This document shows, piece after piece, positions 9,769-22,905 of a stretch of 64,000 nt of DNA. Numbering within the stretch: position 1 is the first letter of the stretch; every line of letters begins with the position of its first letter. The DNA lies in the NCBI RefSeq assembly GCF_021347895.1, contig NC_067135.1, forward strand, positions 1,046,657-1,110,656. The letters are read 5' to 3'. The translations under genes and the position numbers were made by a program. This stretch comes from Acanthochromis polyacanthus. Its lineage: Eukaryota; Chordata; Actinopteri; Pomacentridae. The notes beneath the pieces are model-generated. The model was not told the DNA's origin, made no database searches, and saw only the letters and a list, made by a program, of their open reading frames with translations.

Positions 9769-12700
9769 GGGATGGATGGGAGGAGAATGAGGAAACCAGG
9801 AGGGATGGATGGGAGGAGAAGGAGGAAACCAGGAGGGATGGATGGGAGGAGAATGAGGAAACCAGGAGGGATGGATGGGAGGAGAATGAGGAAACCAGAA
9901 GGGATGGATGGGAGGAGAATGAGGAAACCAGGAGGGAACCAGAAGGGATGGATGGGAGGAGAATGAGGAAACCAGAAGGGATGGATGGGAGGAGGAGACC
10001 AGGAGGGATGGATGGGAGGAGGAGGAGGGAACCAGGAGGGATGGATGGGAGGAGAATGAGGAGACCAGGAGGGATGGATGGGAGGAGAATGAGGAGACCA
10101 GAAGGGATGGATGGGAGGAGGAGACCAGGAGGGATGGATGGGAGGAGAAGGAGGAGGCCAGGAGGGATGGATGGAAGAAGGAGGAGGGAACCAGGAGGGA
10201 TGGATGGAAGGAGAAGGAGGAGACCAGGAGGGATGGATGGAAGGAGATGGAGAAAACCAGGAGGGATGGATGGGAGGATAAAACCAGGAGGGATGGATGG
10301 GAGGAGAAGGAGGAGACCAGGAGGGATGGATGGAAGGAGAAGGAGGAGACCAGGAGGGATGGATGGGAGGAGAATGAGGAGACCAGGAGGGATGGATGGA
10401 AAGAGAAGGAGAAAACCAGGAGGGATGGATGGGAGGAGAAAACCAGGAGGGATGGATGGAAGGAGAAGGAGGAGACCAGGAGGGATGGATGGGAGGAGAA
10501 AACCAGGAGGGATGGATGGGAGGAGGAGGAGGGAACCAGGAGGGATGGATGGAAGGAGAAGGAGGAGACCAGGAGGGATGGATGGGAGGAGAATGAGGAA
10601 ACCAGGAGGGAACCAGAAGGGATGAATGGGAGGAGAATGAGGAAACCAGAAGGGATGGATGGGAGGAGGAGGAGGGAACCAGAAGGGATGGATGGGAGGA
10701 GGAGGAGGGAACCAGGAGGGATGGATGGGAGGAGGAGGAGGGAACCAGGAGGGATGGATGGGAGGAGGAGGAGGGAACCAGAAGGGATGGATGGGAGGAG
10801 AATGAGGAAACCAGAAGGGATGGATGGGAGGAGGAGACCAGGAGGGATGGATGGGAGGAGAATGAGGAGACCAGGAGGGATGGATGGGAGGAGAATGAGG
10901 AAACCAGAAGGGATGGATGGGAGGAGGAGACCAGGAGGGATGGATGGGAGGAGAATGAGGAGACCAGGAGGGATGGATGGGAGGAGAATGAGGAAACCAG
11001 AAGGGATGGATGGGAGGAGGAGACCAGGAGGGATGGATGGGAGGAGAAGGAGGAGACCAGGAGGGATGGATGGAAGAAGGAGGAGGAGACCAGGAGGGAT
11101 GGATGGAAGGAGAAGGAGAAAACCAGGAGGGATGGATGGGAGGAGAATGAGGAAACCAGAAGGGATGGATGGGAGGAGGAGACCAGGAGGGATGGATGGG
11201 AGGAGAATGAGGAAACCAGAAGGGATGGATGGGAGGAGGAGACCAGGAGGGATGGATGGGAGGAGAAGGAGGAGACCAGGAGGGATGGATGGAAGAAGGA
11301 GGAGGAGACCAGGAGGGATGGATGGAAGGAGAAGGAGAAAACCAGGAGGGATGGATGGGAGGAGAAGGAGGGAACCAGAAGGGATGGATGGGAGGAGAAG
11401 GAGAAAACCAGGAGGGATGGATGGGAGGAGAAGGAGAAAACCAGGAGGGATGGATGGGAGGAGGAGACCAGGAGGGATGGATGGGAGGAGGAGGAGGGAA
11501 CCAGAAGGGATGGATGGGAGGAGAATGAGGAAACCAGGAGGGATGGATGGGAGGAGAATGAGGAAACCAGGAGGGATGGATGGAAGGAGAAGGAGGAGAC
11601 CAGGAGGATGGATGGAAGGAGAAGGAGAAAACCAGGAGGGATGGATGGGAGGAGAAGGAGAAAACCAGGAGGGATGGATGGGAGGAGAAGGAGAAAACCA
11701 GGAGGGATGGATGGGAGGAGGAGACCAGGAGGGATGGATGGGAGGAGGAGGAGGGAACCAGGAGGGATTGATGGAAGGAGAAGGAGGAGACCAGGAGGGA
11801 TGGATGGGAGGAGAAGGAGGAGACCAGGAGGAAACCAGGAGGGATGGATGGAAGGAGAAGGAGGAAACCAAGAGGGATGGATGGGAGGATAAAACCAGGA
11901 GGGATGGATGGGAGGAGAATGAGGAAACCAGGAGGGATGGATGGAAGGACAAGGAGGAGACCAGGAGGGATGGATGGAAGGAGAAGGAGGGAACCAGGAG
12001 GGATGGATGGAAGGAGAAGGAGGAGACCAGGAGGGATGGATGGGAGGAGAAGGAGGAGACCAGGAGGGATGGATGGAAGGAGAAGGAGGAGACCAGGAGG
12101 GATGGATGGGAGGAGAATGAGGAGACCAGGAGGGATGGATGGGAGCAGAAGGAGAAAACCAGGAGGGATGGATGGGAGGAGGAGGAGGGAACCAGGAGGG
12201 ATGGATGGAAGGAGAAGGAGGAGACCAGGAGGGATGGATGGAAGGAGAAGGAGAAAACCAGGAGGGATGGATGGGAGGAGGAGGAGGGAACCAGAAGGGA
12301 TGGATGGGAGGAGGAGACCAGGAGGGATGGATGGGAGGAGAATGAGGAAACCAAGAGGGATGGATGGGAGGAGAATGAGGAAACCAGGAGGGATGGATGG
12401 AAGGAGAAGGAGGAGACCAGGAGGGATGGATGGAAGGAGAAGGAGGAGACCAGGAGGGATGGATGGAAGGAGAAGGAGAAAACCAGGAGGGATGGATGGG
12501 AGGAGAAGGAGAAAACCAGGAGGGATGGATGGGAGGAGAATGAGGAAACCAGGAGGGATGGATGGGAGGAGAGGGATGGATGGGAGGAGAAGGAGAAAAC
12601 CAGGAGGGATGGATGGGAGGAGGAGACCAGGAGGGATGGATGGGAGGAGGAGGAGGAGACCAGGAGGAAACCAGGAGGGATGGATGGAAGGAGGAGGAGG

Positions 12701-14190
12701 GAACCAGGAGGGATGGATGGGAGGAGAAGGAGGAGACCAGGAGGGATGGATGGGAGGAGAAGGAGGAGACCAGGAGGAAACCAGGAGGGATGGATGGAAG
12801 GAGGAGGAGGGAACCAGGAGGGATGGATGGGAGGAGAAGGAGGAGACCAGGAGGGATGGATGGGAGGAGAAGGAGGAGACCAGGAGGAAACCAGGAGGGA
12901 TGGATGGAAGGAGGAGGAGGGAACCAGGAGGGATGGATGGGAGGAGAAGGAGGAGACCAGGAGGGATGAATGGGAGGAGAAGGAGAAAACCAGGAGGGAT
13001 GGATGGGAGGAGAATGAGGAGACCAGGAGGGATGAATGGGAGGAGAAGGAGAAAACCAGGAGGGATGGATGGAAGGAGAAGGAGGAGACCAGAAGGGATG
13101 GATGGGAGGAGGAGGAGGAGACCAGGAGGGATGGATGGAAGGAGAAGGAGGAGACCAGGAGGGATGGATGGGAGGAGAATGAGGAGACCAGGAGGGATGG
13201 ATGGGAGCAGAAGGAGAAAACCAGGAGGGATGGATGGGAGGAGGAGGAGGGAACCAGGAGGGATGGATGGAAGGAGAAGGAGGAGACCAGGAGGGATGGA
13301 TGGAAGGAGAAGGAGAAAACCAGGAGGGATGGATGGGAGGAGGAGGAGGGAACCAGAAGGGATGGATGGGAGGAGGAGACCAGGAGGGATGGATGGGAGG
13401 AGAATGAGGAAACCAAGAGGGATGGATGGGAGGAGAATGAGGAAACCAGGAGGGATGGATGGAAGGAGAAGGAGGAGACCAGGAGGGATGGATGGAAGGA
13501 GAAGGAGGAGACCAGGAGGGATGGATGGAAGGAGAAGGAGAAAACCAGGAGGGATGGATGGGAGGAGAAGGAGAAAACCAGGAGGGATGGATGGGAGGAG
13601 AATGAGGAAACCAGGAGGGATGGATGGGAGGAGAGGGATGGATGGGAGGAGAAGGAGAAAACCAGGAGGGATGGATGGGAGGAGGAGACCAGGAGGGATG
13701 GATGGGAGGAGGAGGAGGAGACCAGGAGGAAACCAGGAGGGATGGATGGAAGGAGGAGGAGGGAACCAGGAGGGATGGATGGGAGGAGAAGGAGGAGACC
13801 AGGAGGGATGGATGGGAGGAGAAGGAGGAGACCAGGAGGAAACCAGGAGGGATGGATGGAAGGAGGAGGAGGGAACCAGGAGGGATGGATGGGAGGAGAA
13901 GGAGGAGACCAGGAGGGGATGGATGGGAGGAGAAGGAGGAGACCAGGAGGAAACCAGGAGGGATGGATGGAAGGAGGAGGAGGGAACCAGGAGGGATGGA
14001 TGGGAGGAGAAGGAGGAGACCAGGAGGGATGAATGGGAGGAGAAGGAGAAAACCAGGAGGGATGGATGGGAGGAGAATGAGGAGACCAGGAGGGATGAAT
14101 GGTAGGAGAAGGAGAAAACCAGGAGGGATGGATGGAAGGAGAAGGAGGAGACCAGAAGGGATGGATGGGAGGAGGAGGAGGAAACCAGAA
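9769..14190 (+). repeat. 33-bp purine-rich minisatellite, array 2 (about 4.4 kb)
   Basis: The unit starts GGGATGGATGGGAGGAGAA and closes with GAGGAGACCAGGA (33 bp). Common length variants are 27 bp (one GGAGAA block lost) and 11-bp or 12-bp partial units (GGAAACCAGGA). The plus strand is almost pure purine apart from ATGGATG and ACC. Variants at fixed sites (GAATGAGG, GAAGGAGG, GGAGGAGG, GAAGGAGA, GGATAAAA) are shuffled along the array, and blocks such as 27+33+33 = 93 bp repeat (10800-11030). Because the unit has almost no stop codon in any frame, frames of 750-1560 codons exist on both strands (plus: [15 protein letters not shown]; minus: [15 protein letters not shown]). The frames switch register at non-triplet indels and share no motif with a known family, so I treat them as non-coding. 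Confidence 0.95.
12060..14185 (+). repeat. Tandem higher-order duplication of about 1062 bp inside array 2
   Basis: Diagnostic rare variants recur at constant spacing: GGGAGCAGAAGG at 12140s and 13200s, GGAGAGGGATGGATGG at 12560s and 13620s, and CAGGAGGAAACC at 12661/12771/12881 and 13723/13833/13944. The first offset is 1062 bp, becoming 1063 after an extra G near 13910. Copy 1 is about 12060-13121 and copy 2 about 13122-14185. Inside each, a 110-bp block (three 33-mers plus 11 bp) is itself repeated three times. Confidence 0.9.
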
Positions 14191-14199
14191 GGGATGGAA

Positions 14200-15475
14200 A
14201 GGCAACTGGCCGGGAAAACAGATTGAAGAATCCCAGAGAGGATGTGGAGAAAATGGAGGTAAAAGTAAAAACATAAAAATGAAGATAAATGAAGGAGAAC
14301 AGGTAGAGAGACAGCAGAGGGTGATGGGGAACACTGACCCTTCAGGAAAAGTTTAATTATCGATTTAAAAAGAATAAATCTACCAGAAAAAACAGCTGGT
14401 GCTCCATCCAACAGGTCCCTTCAAAATAAAATCATTTCCTGTTGACCAGAAAAGCAGCAAAACACGCTGAGACGAAGGAAATATAACGAGCAAAACAACT
14501 AAAAATCCACCTGAGAGGAAAATAACTGAGAACTGAATACAGAAACACAAACTCAAACTACCTACATGTTTTATTGGCACTTTTAAGATCAGTCACATCA
14601 ATTTATTGTAGCAAAGGAGGAGGAGGAGAAAGGAAGTAGGTCCTCACAAGTGTGGTGGGCAGCAGTGTGTGCGTTGATGACCTCCTCCAGCCGTCTGATA
14701 ATGAGCTTTAATTCAAAACAAAAAAGTATAAAATCACACTTCTATTAAGTCCTACTAAGATCACTGATATTCCTGCTTCATATGAACATGTCTGCATTTA
14801 TAGACATTATTCTACAAAATAAATCTGTCATTTCTTTGTATAAACAGCTAACTGATGAAATAGTTTGTTCCCATAAAAAGCTGCTCAGGATTTCATTTAG
14901 TCCACTGATGAATGTCAAATAGAAAAGATTTTCTCTTTTCACAGTTGAATAAATATGATTAAATGCAGTACTGATGGTTAAAATGTGGAAAAGTGATAGA
15001 AAACAGCCAGAGTTCTAAAAATATTTGGTTCCAAACGGTGTAAATCTGACATTTAAACGTCTTATTTGACACTTTTTAACTGCAGCCTTCCAGCTAGCAT
15101 GTAGTGTAGCCTGGATGGGAGGCGTTCCTGGAGCATCCGTAAATGACTGTATCTGTCATTAAACAGGTGTTTAGAAACTGGTGACTCAATATAGTTTCAG
15201 ATTGAATAATTTTGTAAATAGTTAGTCTGAATTGAGGTAGATTAATGACGACTAATTAGCAGCTGGTTATTACGGAGTGGATGGAATCACAGTAAAACCA
15301 ACATGATCGACTGGTTTACTGACATTTTATAGAAAGATTCACTCAGAAAATTTCAAAAACAACTCACATAGATAAAATATTTGGTTTCAAACTGTGGAAA
15401 TCTGACATTAGAACACCTTATTTAGCTCTTTTAAAAATAGTTTCTGATCAAACACCTGTCTGAGTGGAGTGGTTT
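14200..15475. other. AT-rich sequence with a short local duplication
   Basis: 15005-15083 and 15350-15432 are related (both carry ATATTTGGTT, CAAAC and AAATCTGACATT), so a segment of about 350 bp was duplicated. No gene is seen. Confidence 0.5.
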
Positions 15476-15560
15476 CTGTGTCTGTTTGTGGTAGTTTTGT
15501 GTCTGTTTGTGGTAGTTTTGTGTCTCTTTGTGGTTGTTTTGTGTCTGTTTGTGGTAGTTT
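15476..15560 (+). repeat. 21-bp minisatellite, about 4 copies
   Basis: The unit is TGTCTGTTTGTGGTAGTTTTG, repeated with one TGTCTCTTTGTGGTTG variant. Confidence 0.85.
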
Positions 15561-15700
15561 TGTGACTTCCTTCACCGTTCACAACTTTCTTGTGTGGTTA
15601 TCCGTTAGTTAATAAATATTATAAAATGCTGAACAGAGTTTTTATCGTACAACAACAAACAATGGAAGAGCTTTTGTGCTACAGATAACTAGTCTCTCTT

Positions 15701-15714
15701 CTGCCCCTTAGTGG
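15701..15714 (-). promoter_or_regulatory. CTCF-like motif, weaker
   Basis: Minus strand reads CCACTAAGGGGCAG, one mismatch from the CTCF core. Confidence 0.3.
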
Positions 15715-16101
15715 ACACCTTTCCTCACACAGGACAGGTCAGTGAGTGTGTAAACGCTGTCTGTAGTAATAAACCAAACGAGTGTGAGCAGATGTGAGGC
15801 TTTAAATCAGTGTTTACTCTGAACAGGAAGTTGAGCGTTCTCCTACTGATCTGCTGCGACAGTAAACGCCTCGTCCTCCGTGTCTCTCATTCGCTTTGTC
15901 CTTCTCCCTTTCAGTTTCACCCACATGCGTGTACAAACACACACACGATGACTAGAATACATCCACACACACTGACAGTAAACAGTTGTCATTGGTCGGC
16001 ATCAGTCGTTTATTCCTGGTGGAGCGAGGGATTTGTTTTTGTTCTTCCTGTCATTTGCCCATTTCACTTGATGGATGGAGGGTGGTGACGCACAACACCT
16101 G

Positions 16102-16108
16102 CCACACA

Positions 16109-16168
<60 letters not shown>

Positions 16169-16188
16169 CACACGCACGCACGCACACA
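16102..16188 (+). repeat. (ACGC)n microsatellite
   Basis: About 20 tetranucleotide units with a few ACAC interruptions. A CpG occurs every 4 bp. Confidence 0.95.
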
Positions 16189-18419
16189 TTACTGAAGTCC
16201 TGCTTTGGGTATTTTTGGTAAAAGAATTTCAAACTAATGTTGCTGCTTCTAAAAATAAAAAAGTATAAATGAGTTCAGAAACCAGTCTCCCTTTAAACTG
16301 TGAATGATTCAGACCCTGAAAACTACAATATTCCACTTTTATTGGTTGATAGAAGAATTAAAGAAGAGCAGAGTTTTAACCCTTGCAGACCCACCTCTGT
16401 CCTCCAGGACACATCCTGACTTAAAACAACATAAACGAGACACAAACTTTTAAAACCAGACGGACAAACTCAGTGTACCTCCTCAGCTTTTCTATGCAGA
16501 AAGGACCATGGATCTGATGTGGTCTGAACTGCACCTCAGTCAGAAATGAATACTTAATCATCGCTACACTGGACTCTGCAGGCTTCATAAAATAATGACT
16601 GAATACAGACACATATTCAGATTAATGCTCTGAGCAGCTCCTATAAGCTGGTATACTGAGAACACAGGCTTGTATTTTGAATTAATCGTTCATTTGTTGT
16701 GACAAAAACAAAGAGCCAGAGTTTGTGATCTAGAGTTTCCAGTTAATGATGGCCCTGATGCAGTAATCTGTTCTTTTTCAGTGTTTCACTCTAAAATTAC
16801 ACTTTTTCTACTGGTAAAAAGCAGAATTATTTTATAGATAAAAATGTGGTTATTCATGACTGAAAACGGTCAATATTTGTCTCGTTTTACAGATTTTTCC
16901 TGTTTTGTTAAATCACAGATATCTAGTAAAATCACATGAAAAATATTTTAATTTACAAGTTAATTGTGCAAAAACAGGCTAAAAATGTTCAGTACTATCA
17001 CCAGTTTTCCTGTAATAAGTCAGATATTGTCTGTAAGTCAGTAAGTAAAGCTGTACTCATCTTCTAGTGGAACATGAGGACGTTTTCTGTCTGTTTGAAA
17101 GGTAAAACTGGAGTCCTGGCGGTGGATAAACGACGATGAAGCCAGAGGAAAAGGCAGACAAACACAGACGCTGACGTAAACACAGACAACAGGATGTGGA
17201 AGAACTATTCCTGGGGGTGGGAATGTGTGTGGCCCAACGGCATCATGGGAATAAAAGTCTCTAACTGGACACAAACCCAGACTAGAAAAAGCATCTTTTA
17301 GTGTTTTTTCCAAACAGAGAGCAGCTTGGCAGGAGGACGAACACTTGACCAGAGGGAGGAACGTGAGAAAGACGGAGGAATTAAAATAACTGTGAGAAGA
17401 AATGGATCTGCAGGGACAGAGATGTTGGAGCTGGACGTTCCTCTGACCTCTACAGAGACAGCAGCAGCAGCAACAGCAGCCTTTAATCTGAAAAGCAGAT
17501 GGACAGGAAGGACAGCAATCTTGTGCTGTCCGTCCACCTCTCTGGAAGAGGGAGAACTTCATTTGGCTAATCTTTGTTGTGGTCCTCTTTCATCCAAATA
17601 AAGCTCAGGCTGAGGAGGAACAGCAGAAGTAAAGGGAGTTTGGCCGAGCTGCGTTCTTTCAATGCCAGGAATCACTTTGAATGGAGCTGAAAGGAAGAAG
17701 TTAGCGCCGCTCGACTTTGGACTAAAAACTTTCCTAATTTGTCTAATTATTTAGGAGGATCTCATCAAGCTGAAGCCTCAAAGAGCGACTCAACAACCTA
17801 GTTTAGCTTCAAGACTAGTTAAAAACACAATAAAACTAAAACAGGCAGTAAACGTAGAGTTAAACACATCTGACAGATGATTTAAGATGATTTTAGAGGA
17901 CAGAACCCCTACATTTCACCATCTAATGGTGGAAATAAATGAATAAATACCCCAAGAAAAGGAAAATCTGGACTAATGTGCAGTTAATTAATGTTTATTT
18001 ATCTATAAACTGACTGAAAATCAATAGAAATGCCCATTTTATTCTCTATTTTCAAATACAATGTCATAAATCATGTGCAGATTTAAATATCTGATCATTT
18101 ATGGCACATAAAATCATTTATAAATGTAAACATTTTGGCATCTGGTCGGGTATTTCTTCTGATGAATGAATCAGTTAAATGTTTTATTGAATTTCCTGTA
18201 ACCTGACTAATTAAAGCTCTACCTGTAATTGATTTAGAACGTTAATCCCATCCAAACATCCAGCTAACTGTTGGGCATTTTGGCTCAAATAAATAAATAA
18301 AAAGAGAAAATAATGACCTGTACATCAAGTTTTTAATTAACTGTGCTGAGAAACTACAATTCCATCTGAGAAGATTTAATTCCAGTTTTGACTGAAGGTG
18401 TGATTTAAAGGGCAGCAGT
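16189..18419. other. AT-rich intergenic or intronic sequence
   Basis: Frames of up to 174 codons (17038-17562, minus) are interrupted by low-complexity Cys runs from a CAG/CAA stretch near 17460-17480 and match no family I recognise. No repeat family is identified. Confidence 0.4.
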
Positions 18420-18456
<37 letters not shown>

Positions 18457-18478
18457 TGTTGTTGTTGTTGTTATTACT
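18420..18478 (+). repeat. (ATT)n/(GTT)n microsatellite
   Basis: ATT repeats pass into GTT repeats, a typical compound array. Confidence 0.9.
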
Positions 18479-18774
18479 GTTGATTTATCTGTTATTTTCT
18501 TCAAATTTGTTGAACCAAAAGTAAAAAACATCAATAAGTTTTTGAAAAAGGTCAAATTCCAGCATCCCAACTAAGGCTCTAAATATCTCACATGAAGTGG
18601 AATAAAAGAGATCAAATCAGACTTTCATCATGGAGTATTTGGCTTTTCTGCTTAATAAGTGATTAAAACAATTCAATCAGTAATAATTATGATTTAATGA
18701 TTTATAAACAATGAGTCAGATTTAAGGATGAAACAAACAGAGAAGTAACCAGGATATTTCCTGGATGAGGAGGG

Positions 18775-21700
18775 TTAAAGACAGGCTACAGACAGAGCTA
18801 CAGACAGGGTTACAGTCAGAGCTACAGACAGGGTTACAGACAGAGCTACAGACAGGGTTACAGACAGAGCTACAGACAGGGCTACAGACAGGGTTACAGA
18901 CAGAGCTACAGACAGGGCTACAGACAGGGCTACAGACAGGCTACAGACAGAGCTACAGACAGGGTTACAGACAGAGCTACAGACAGAGCTACAGACAGGG
19001 CTACAGACAGGCTACAGACAGAGCTACAGACAGGGTTACAGTCAGGGCTACAGACAGGCTACAGACAGAGCTACAGACAGGGTTACAGACAGAGCTACAG
19101 ACAGAGCTACAGACAGGGCTACAGACAGGCTACAGACAGAGCTACAGACAGGGTTACAGACAGAGCTACAGACAGGGTTACAGACAGGGCTACAGACAGG
19201 GCTACAGCCAGGGCTACAGACAGGGTTACAGACAGGCTACAGACAGAGCTACAGACAGGGTTACAGACAGGGCTACAGACAGGGCTACAGACAGAATTAC
19301 AGACAGGGTTACAGACAGGGCTACAGACAGGGCTACAGACAGGCTACAGACAGAGCTACAGACAGGGTTACAGACAGGGCTACAGACAGGGTTACAGACA
19401 GGGCTACAGACAGAATTACAGACAGGGTTACAGACAGGGCTACAGACAGGGCTACAGACAGGCTACAGACAGAGCTACAGACAGGGTTACAGACAGGGCT
19501 ACAGACAGAATTACAGACAGGGTTACAGACAGGGCTACAGACAGGGCTACAGAAATGGCTACAGACAGAGCTACAGACAGGGTTACAGACAGGGTTACAA
19601 ACAGGGCTACAGACAGGCTACAGACAGGGCTACAGACAGAGCTACAGACAGGGTTACAGACAGGGCTACAGAAAGTATTACAGTCAGGGCTACAGACAGG
19701 GTTACAGACAGGGCTACAGACAGGGTTACAGACAGGCTACAGACAGGGTTACAAACAGGGCTACAGACAGGCTACAGACAGGGCTACAGACAGGGTTACA
19801 GTCAGGGCTACAGACAGGCTACAGACAGAGCTACAGAGAGGGTTACAGACAGAGCTACAGAAAGGGCTACAGCCAGGGCTACAGACAGGGCTACAGACAG
19901 GCTACAGACAGAGCTACAGACAGGGTTACAGACAGAGCTACAGACAGGGCTACAGACAGGGCTACAGACAGGGCTACAGACAGAGCTACAGACAGAATTA
20001 CAGACAGGGTTACAGACAGGGCTACAGACAGGCTACAGACAGAGCTACAGACAGGGTTACAGACAGGGCTACAGACAGGGTTACAGACAGGGCTACAGAC
20101 AGGGCTACAGACAGGGTTACAGACAGGGTTACAAACAGGGCTACAGACAGGCTACAGACAGGCTACAGACAGGGCTACAGACAGGGCTACAGACAGGGTT
20201 ACAGACAGGCTACAGACAGGGCTACAGAAAGGGTTACAGTCAGGGTTACAGACAGGCTTCAGACAGGGCTACAGACAGGGCTACAGACAGACTACAGACA
20301 GGGCTACAGACAGGGTTGAAGACAGGGCTACAGAAAGGGTTACAGACAGTCTACAGACAGGCCAACAGACAGGGCTACCTACAGAGCTACAGACAGGCTA
20401 CAGACAGGCTACAGAAGAAACTACAGACAGGCTACAGACAGGGTTAAAGACAGGGCTACAGACAGGGTTACAGACAGGGTTAAAGACAGAGCTACAGACA
20501 GGTTACAGACAGGCTACAGACAGGGCTACGGACAGGGCTACAGACAGGCTACAGACAGTTCTACAGACAAGGCTAAAGACAGGGCTACAGACAGGCTACA
20601 GACAGTGTTACAGACAGGGCTACAGACAGGGCTACAGACAGACTACGGACAGGCTACAGTCAGGGTTACAGACAGGGCTACAGACAGGGTTAAAGACAGG
20701 GCTACAGACAGTGTTACAGACAGGGCTACAGACAGGGCTACAGACAGGCTACAGACAGGCTACAGACAGAGCTAGAGACAGACTACAGACAGGGCTACAG
20801 ACAGGGTTAAAGACAGGGCTACAGACAGGCTACAGACAGAGCTACAGACAGGGCTACAGACAGGGCTACAGACAGGGCTACAGACAGGCTACAGACAGAG
20901 TTACAGACAGGGCTACAGACAGGGTTACAGACAGGGCTACAGACAGGGTTAAAGACAGGGCTACAGACAGGCTACAGACAGAGCTACAGACAGGGCTACA
21001 GACAGGGCTACAGACAGGGCTACGGACAGGCTACAGACAGGGCTCCAGACAGGGTTAAAGACAGTGCTACAGACAGGCTACAGACAGAGCTAGAGACAGA
21101 CTACAGACAGGCTACAGACAGAGCTACAGACAGGGCTACAGACAGAATTACAGACAGACTACAGACAGGCTACAGACAGGGCTACAGACAGGCTACAGAC
21201 AGAGCTACAGACAGGGTTACAGACAGGGCTACATACAGGGCTACAGACAGAGCTACAGACAGACTACAGACAGGCTACAGACAGGGCTACAGACAGGGCT
21301 ACGGACAGGCTACAGACAGGGCTACAGACAGGGCTACAGACAGGGTTAAAGACAGGGCTACAGACAGGCTACAGACAGAGCTAGAGACAGACTACAGACA
21401 GGCTACAGACAGGGCTACAGACAGGGCTACGGACAGGCTACAGACAGGGCTACAGACAGGGCTACAGACAGGGTTAAAGACAGGGCTACAGACAGGCTAC
21501 AGACAGACTACAGACAGGCTACAGACAGGGCTACAGACAGGGCTACGGACAGGCTACAGACAGGGCTACAGACAGGGCTACAGACAGGGTTAAAGACAGG
21601 GCTACAGACAGGCTACAGACAGAGCTAGAGACAGACTACAGACAGGCTACAGACAGGGCTACAGACAGAATTACAGACAGACTACAGACAGAGCTAGAGA

Positions 21701-22362
21701 CAGACTACAGACAGGCTACAGACAGAGCTACAGACAGGGCTACAGACACGGCTACAGACAGGACTACAGACAGGGCTACAGACAGAGCTACAGACAGGCT
21801 ACAGACAGGGCTACAGACAGGGCTACAGACAGAATTACAGACAGACTATAGACAGGCTACAGACAGGGCTACAGACAGGCTACAGACAGAGCTACAGACA
21901 GGGTTACAGACAGGGCTACACACAGGGCTACAGACAGGGCTACATACAGGGCTACAGACAGAGCTACAGACAGAGCTACAGACAAGGCTACAGACAGGGC
22001 TACAGCCAGGGCTACAGCCAGGGCTACATACAGGGCTACAGACAGACTACAGACAGAATTACAGACAGGGTTACAGACAGGGCTACAGACAGGGCTACAG
22101 ACAGGGTTACAGACAGGGTTACAGACAGGCTACAGACAGGGTTACAAACAGGGCTACAGACAGGCTACAGACAGGCTACAGACAGAGCTACAGACAGGGT
22201 TACAGGCAGGGCTACAGACAGGGCTACAGACAGACTACAGACAGAGCTACATAAAGGCTACAGACAGGGCTACAGACAGTCTACAGACAGACTACAGACA
22301 GGGCTACGGACAGAGCTACAGACAGGCTACAGACAGGGCTACAGACAGGGCTACAGACAGGG
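18775..22362 (+). repeat. 12-bp minisatellite, array 3 (about 3.6 kb)
   Basis: The unit is GGGCTACAGACA / GAGCTACAGACA / GGGTTACAGACA (12 bp) with many 11-bp units (GGCTACAGACA). The 12-mers encode LQTG or LQTE; the 11-bp units shift the frame to YRQG and ATDR, and all three frames are open, giving a 560-codon frame at 18765-20447. Right of about 20440, GGTTAAAGACAG variants add TAA stops. In the right third a block of 116-128 bp marked by ACGGACAGGC recurs (21301, 21429, 21545). I read the open frames as incidental. Confidence 0.95.
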
Positions 22363-22374
22363 CTGAATGTGAGC

Positions 22375-22740
22375 TGTAGAAGGTGTTATGTGTCGTCCTC
22401 AGGTCTGTTCTACGATGTTTCACAGCCTAAACGTGTTAAAGGTCAGCTGTTATTAATAGGAGGCCCTGAGGACGATGTGACGCCGTGTTTCTATGCAAAT
22501 GACGGCCAGCGTGAAGCTTGCATGTCACACCTTTCTGCTCTAAATGCCACGTTTCTCCCGTTAGTGTCCATGCCGGTTGTCCTCACGGGGCTCCAGGCTC
22601 GGGGTGCGTTTGGAAACATCACCCCACGCTCCCTTCACTGGCTTCTACATGAATGGTTTGATTATTCTGTTAATTCACCTCCATTCTGCTTTTCTGCACA
22701 TCAGAAGGACAGTAAATCATCTGCCGTATGATCCTCTGAT
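22375..22740. other. Candidate conserved non-coding block beside array 3
   Basis: High-complexity sequence, unlike its neighbours, with an octamer-like ATGCAAAT (about 22493) and homeobox-like TTGATTATT. A 120-codon plus frame (22369-22731) has no recognised motif. It could be a regulatory element or an unrecognised exon. The call rests on composition only. Confidence 0.2.
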
Positions 22741-22789
22741 TGCACAGTAAACATTTCACCCGGCAACATTTTGATGTTAGAACATGACA

Positions 22790-22905
22790 AAAAAACAGAA
22801 ACAAACAGAAAATGACCAAAAAATGTTACAAAAAGACAAGAAATGGGACAAAGACAACCAAAACAAACAGAAAATTAAATAAAAATACAGAGAGAAACTA
22901 AAGTT
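22790..22905 (+). repeat. A-rich degenerate repeat (as at 1655)
   Basis: Words such as AACAGAAAATGACCAAAAAATG and GACAAAGACAACC belong to the same A-rich family. Confidence 0.55.

Noticed and set aside
9652..14411. Two minus-strand frames of about 1560 codons rich in Pro, Ser and His, and long Arg/Gly plus frames
   Set aside because: They follow from a stop-free 33-bp unit. All frames are open together, the register changes at indels, and no splice site, domain or unique N- or C-terminal sequence supports translation.
16002..16232. Arg/Ala/Cys or His/Ala/Arg frames over the ACGC tract
   Set aside because: Simple-repeat translation only.
18765..21058. LQTG/YRQG/ATDR repeat protein frames
   Set aside because: The 12-bp and 11-bp units keep all three frames open. 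There is no non-repeat domain.
22369..22731. 120-codon frame next to array 3 as a gene
   Set aside because: No splice sites, domain or family match; kept only as a candidate conserved block.
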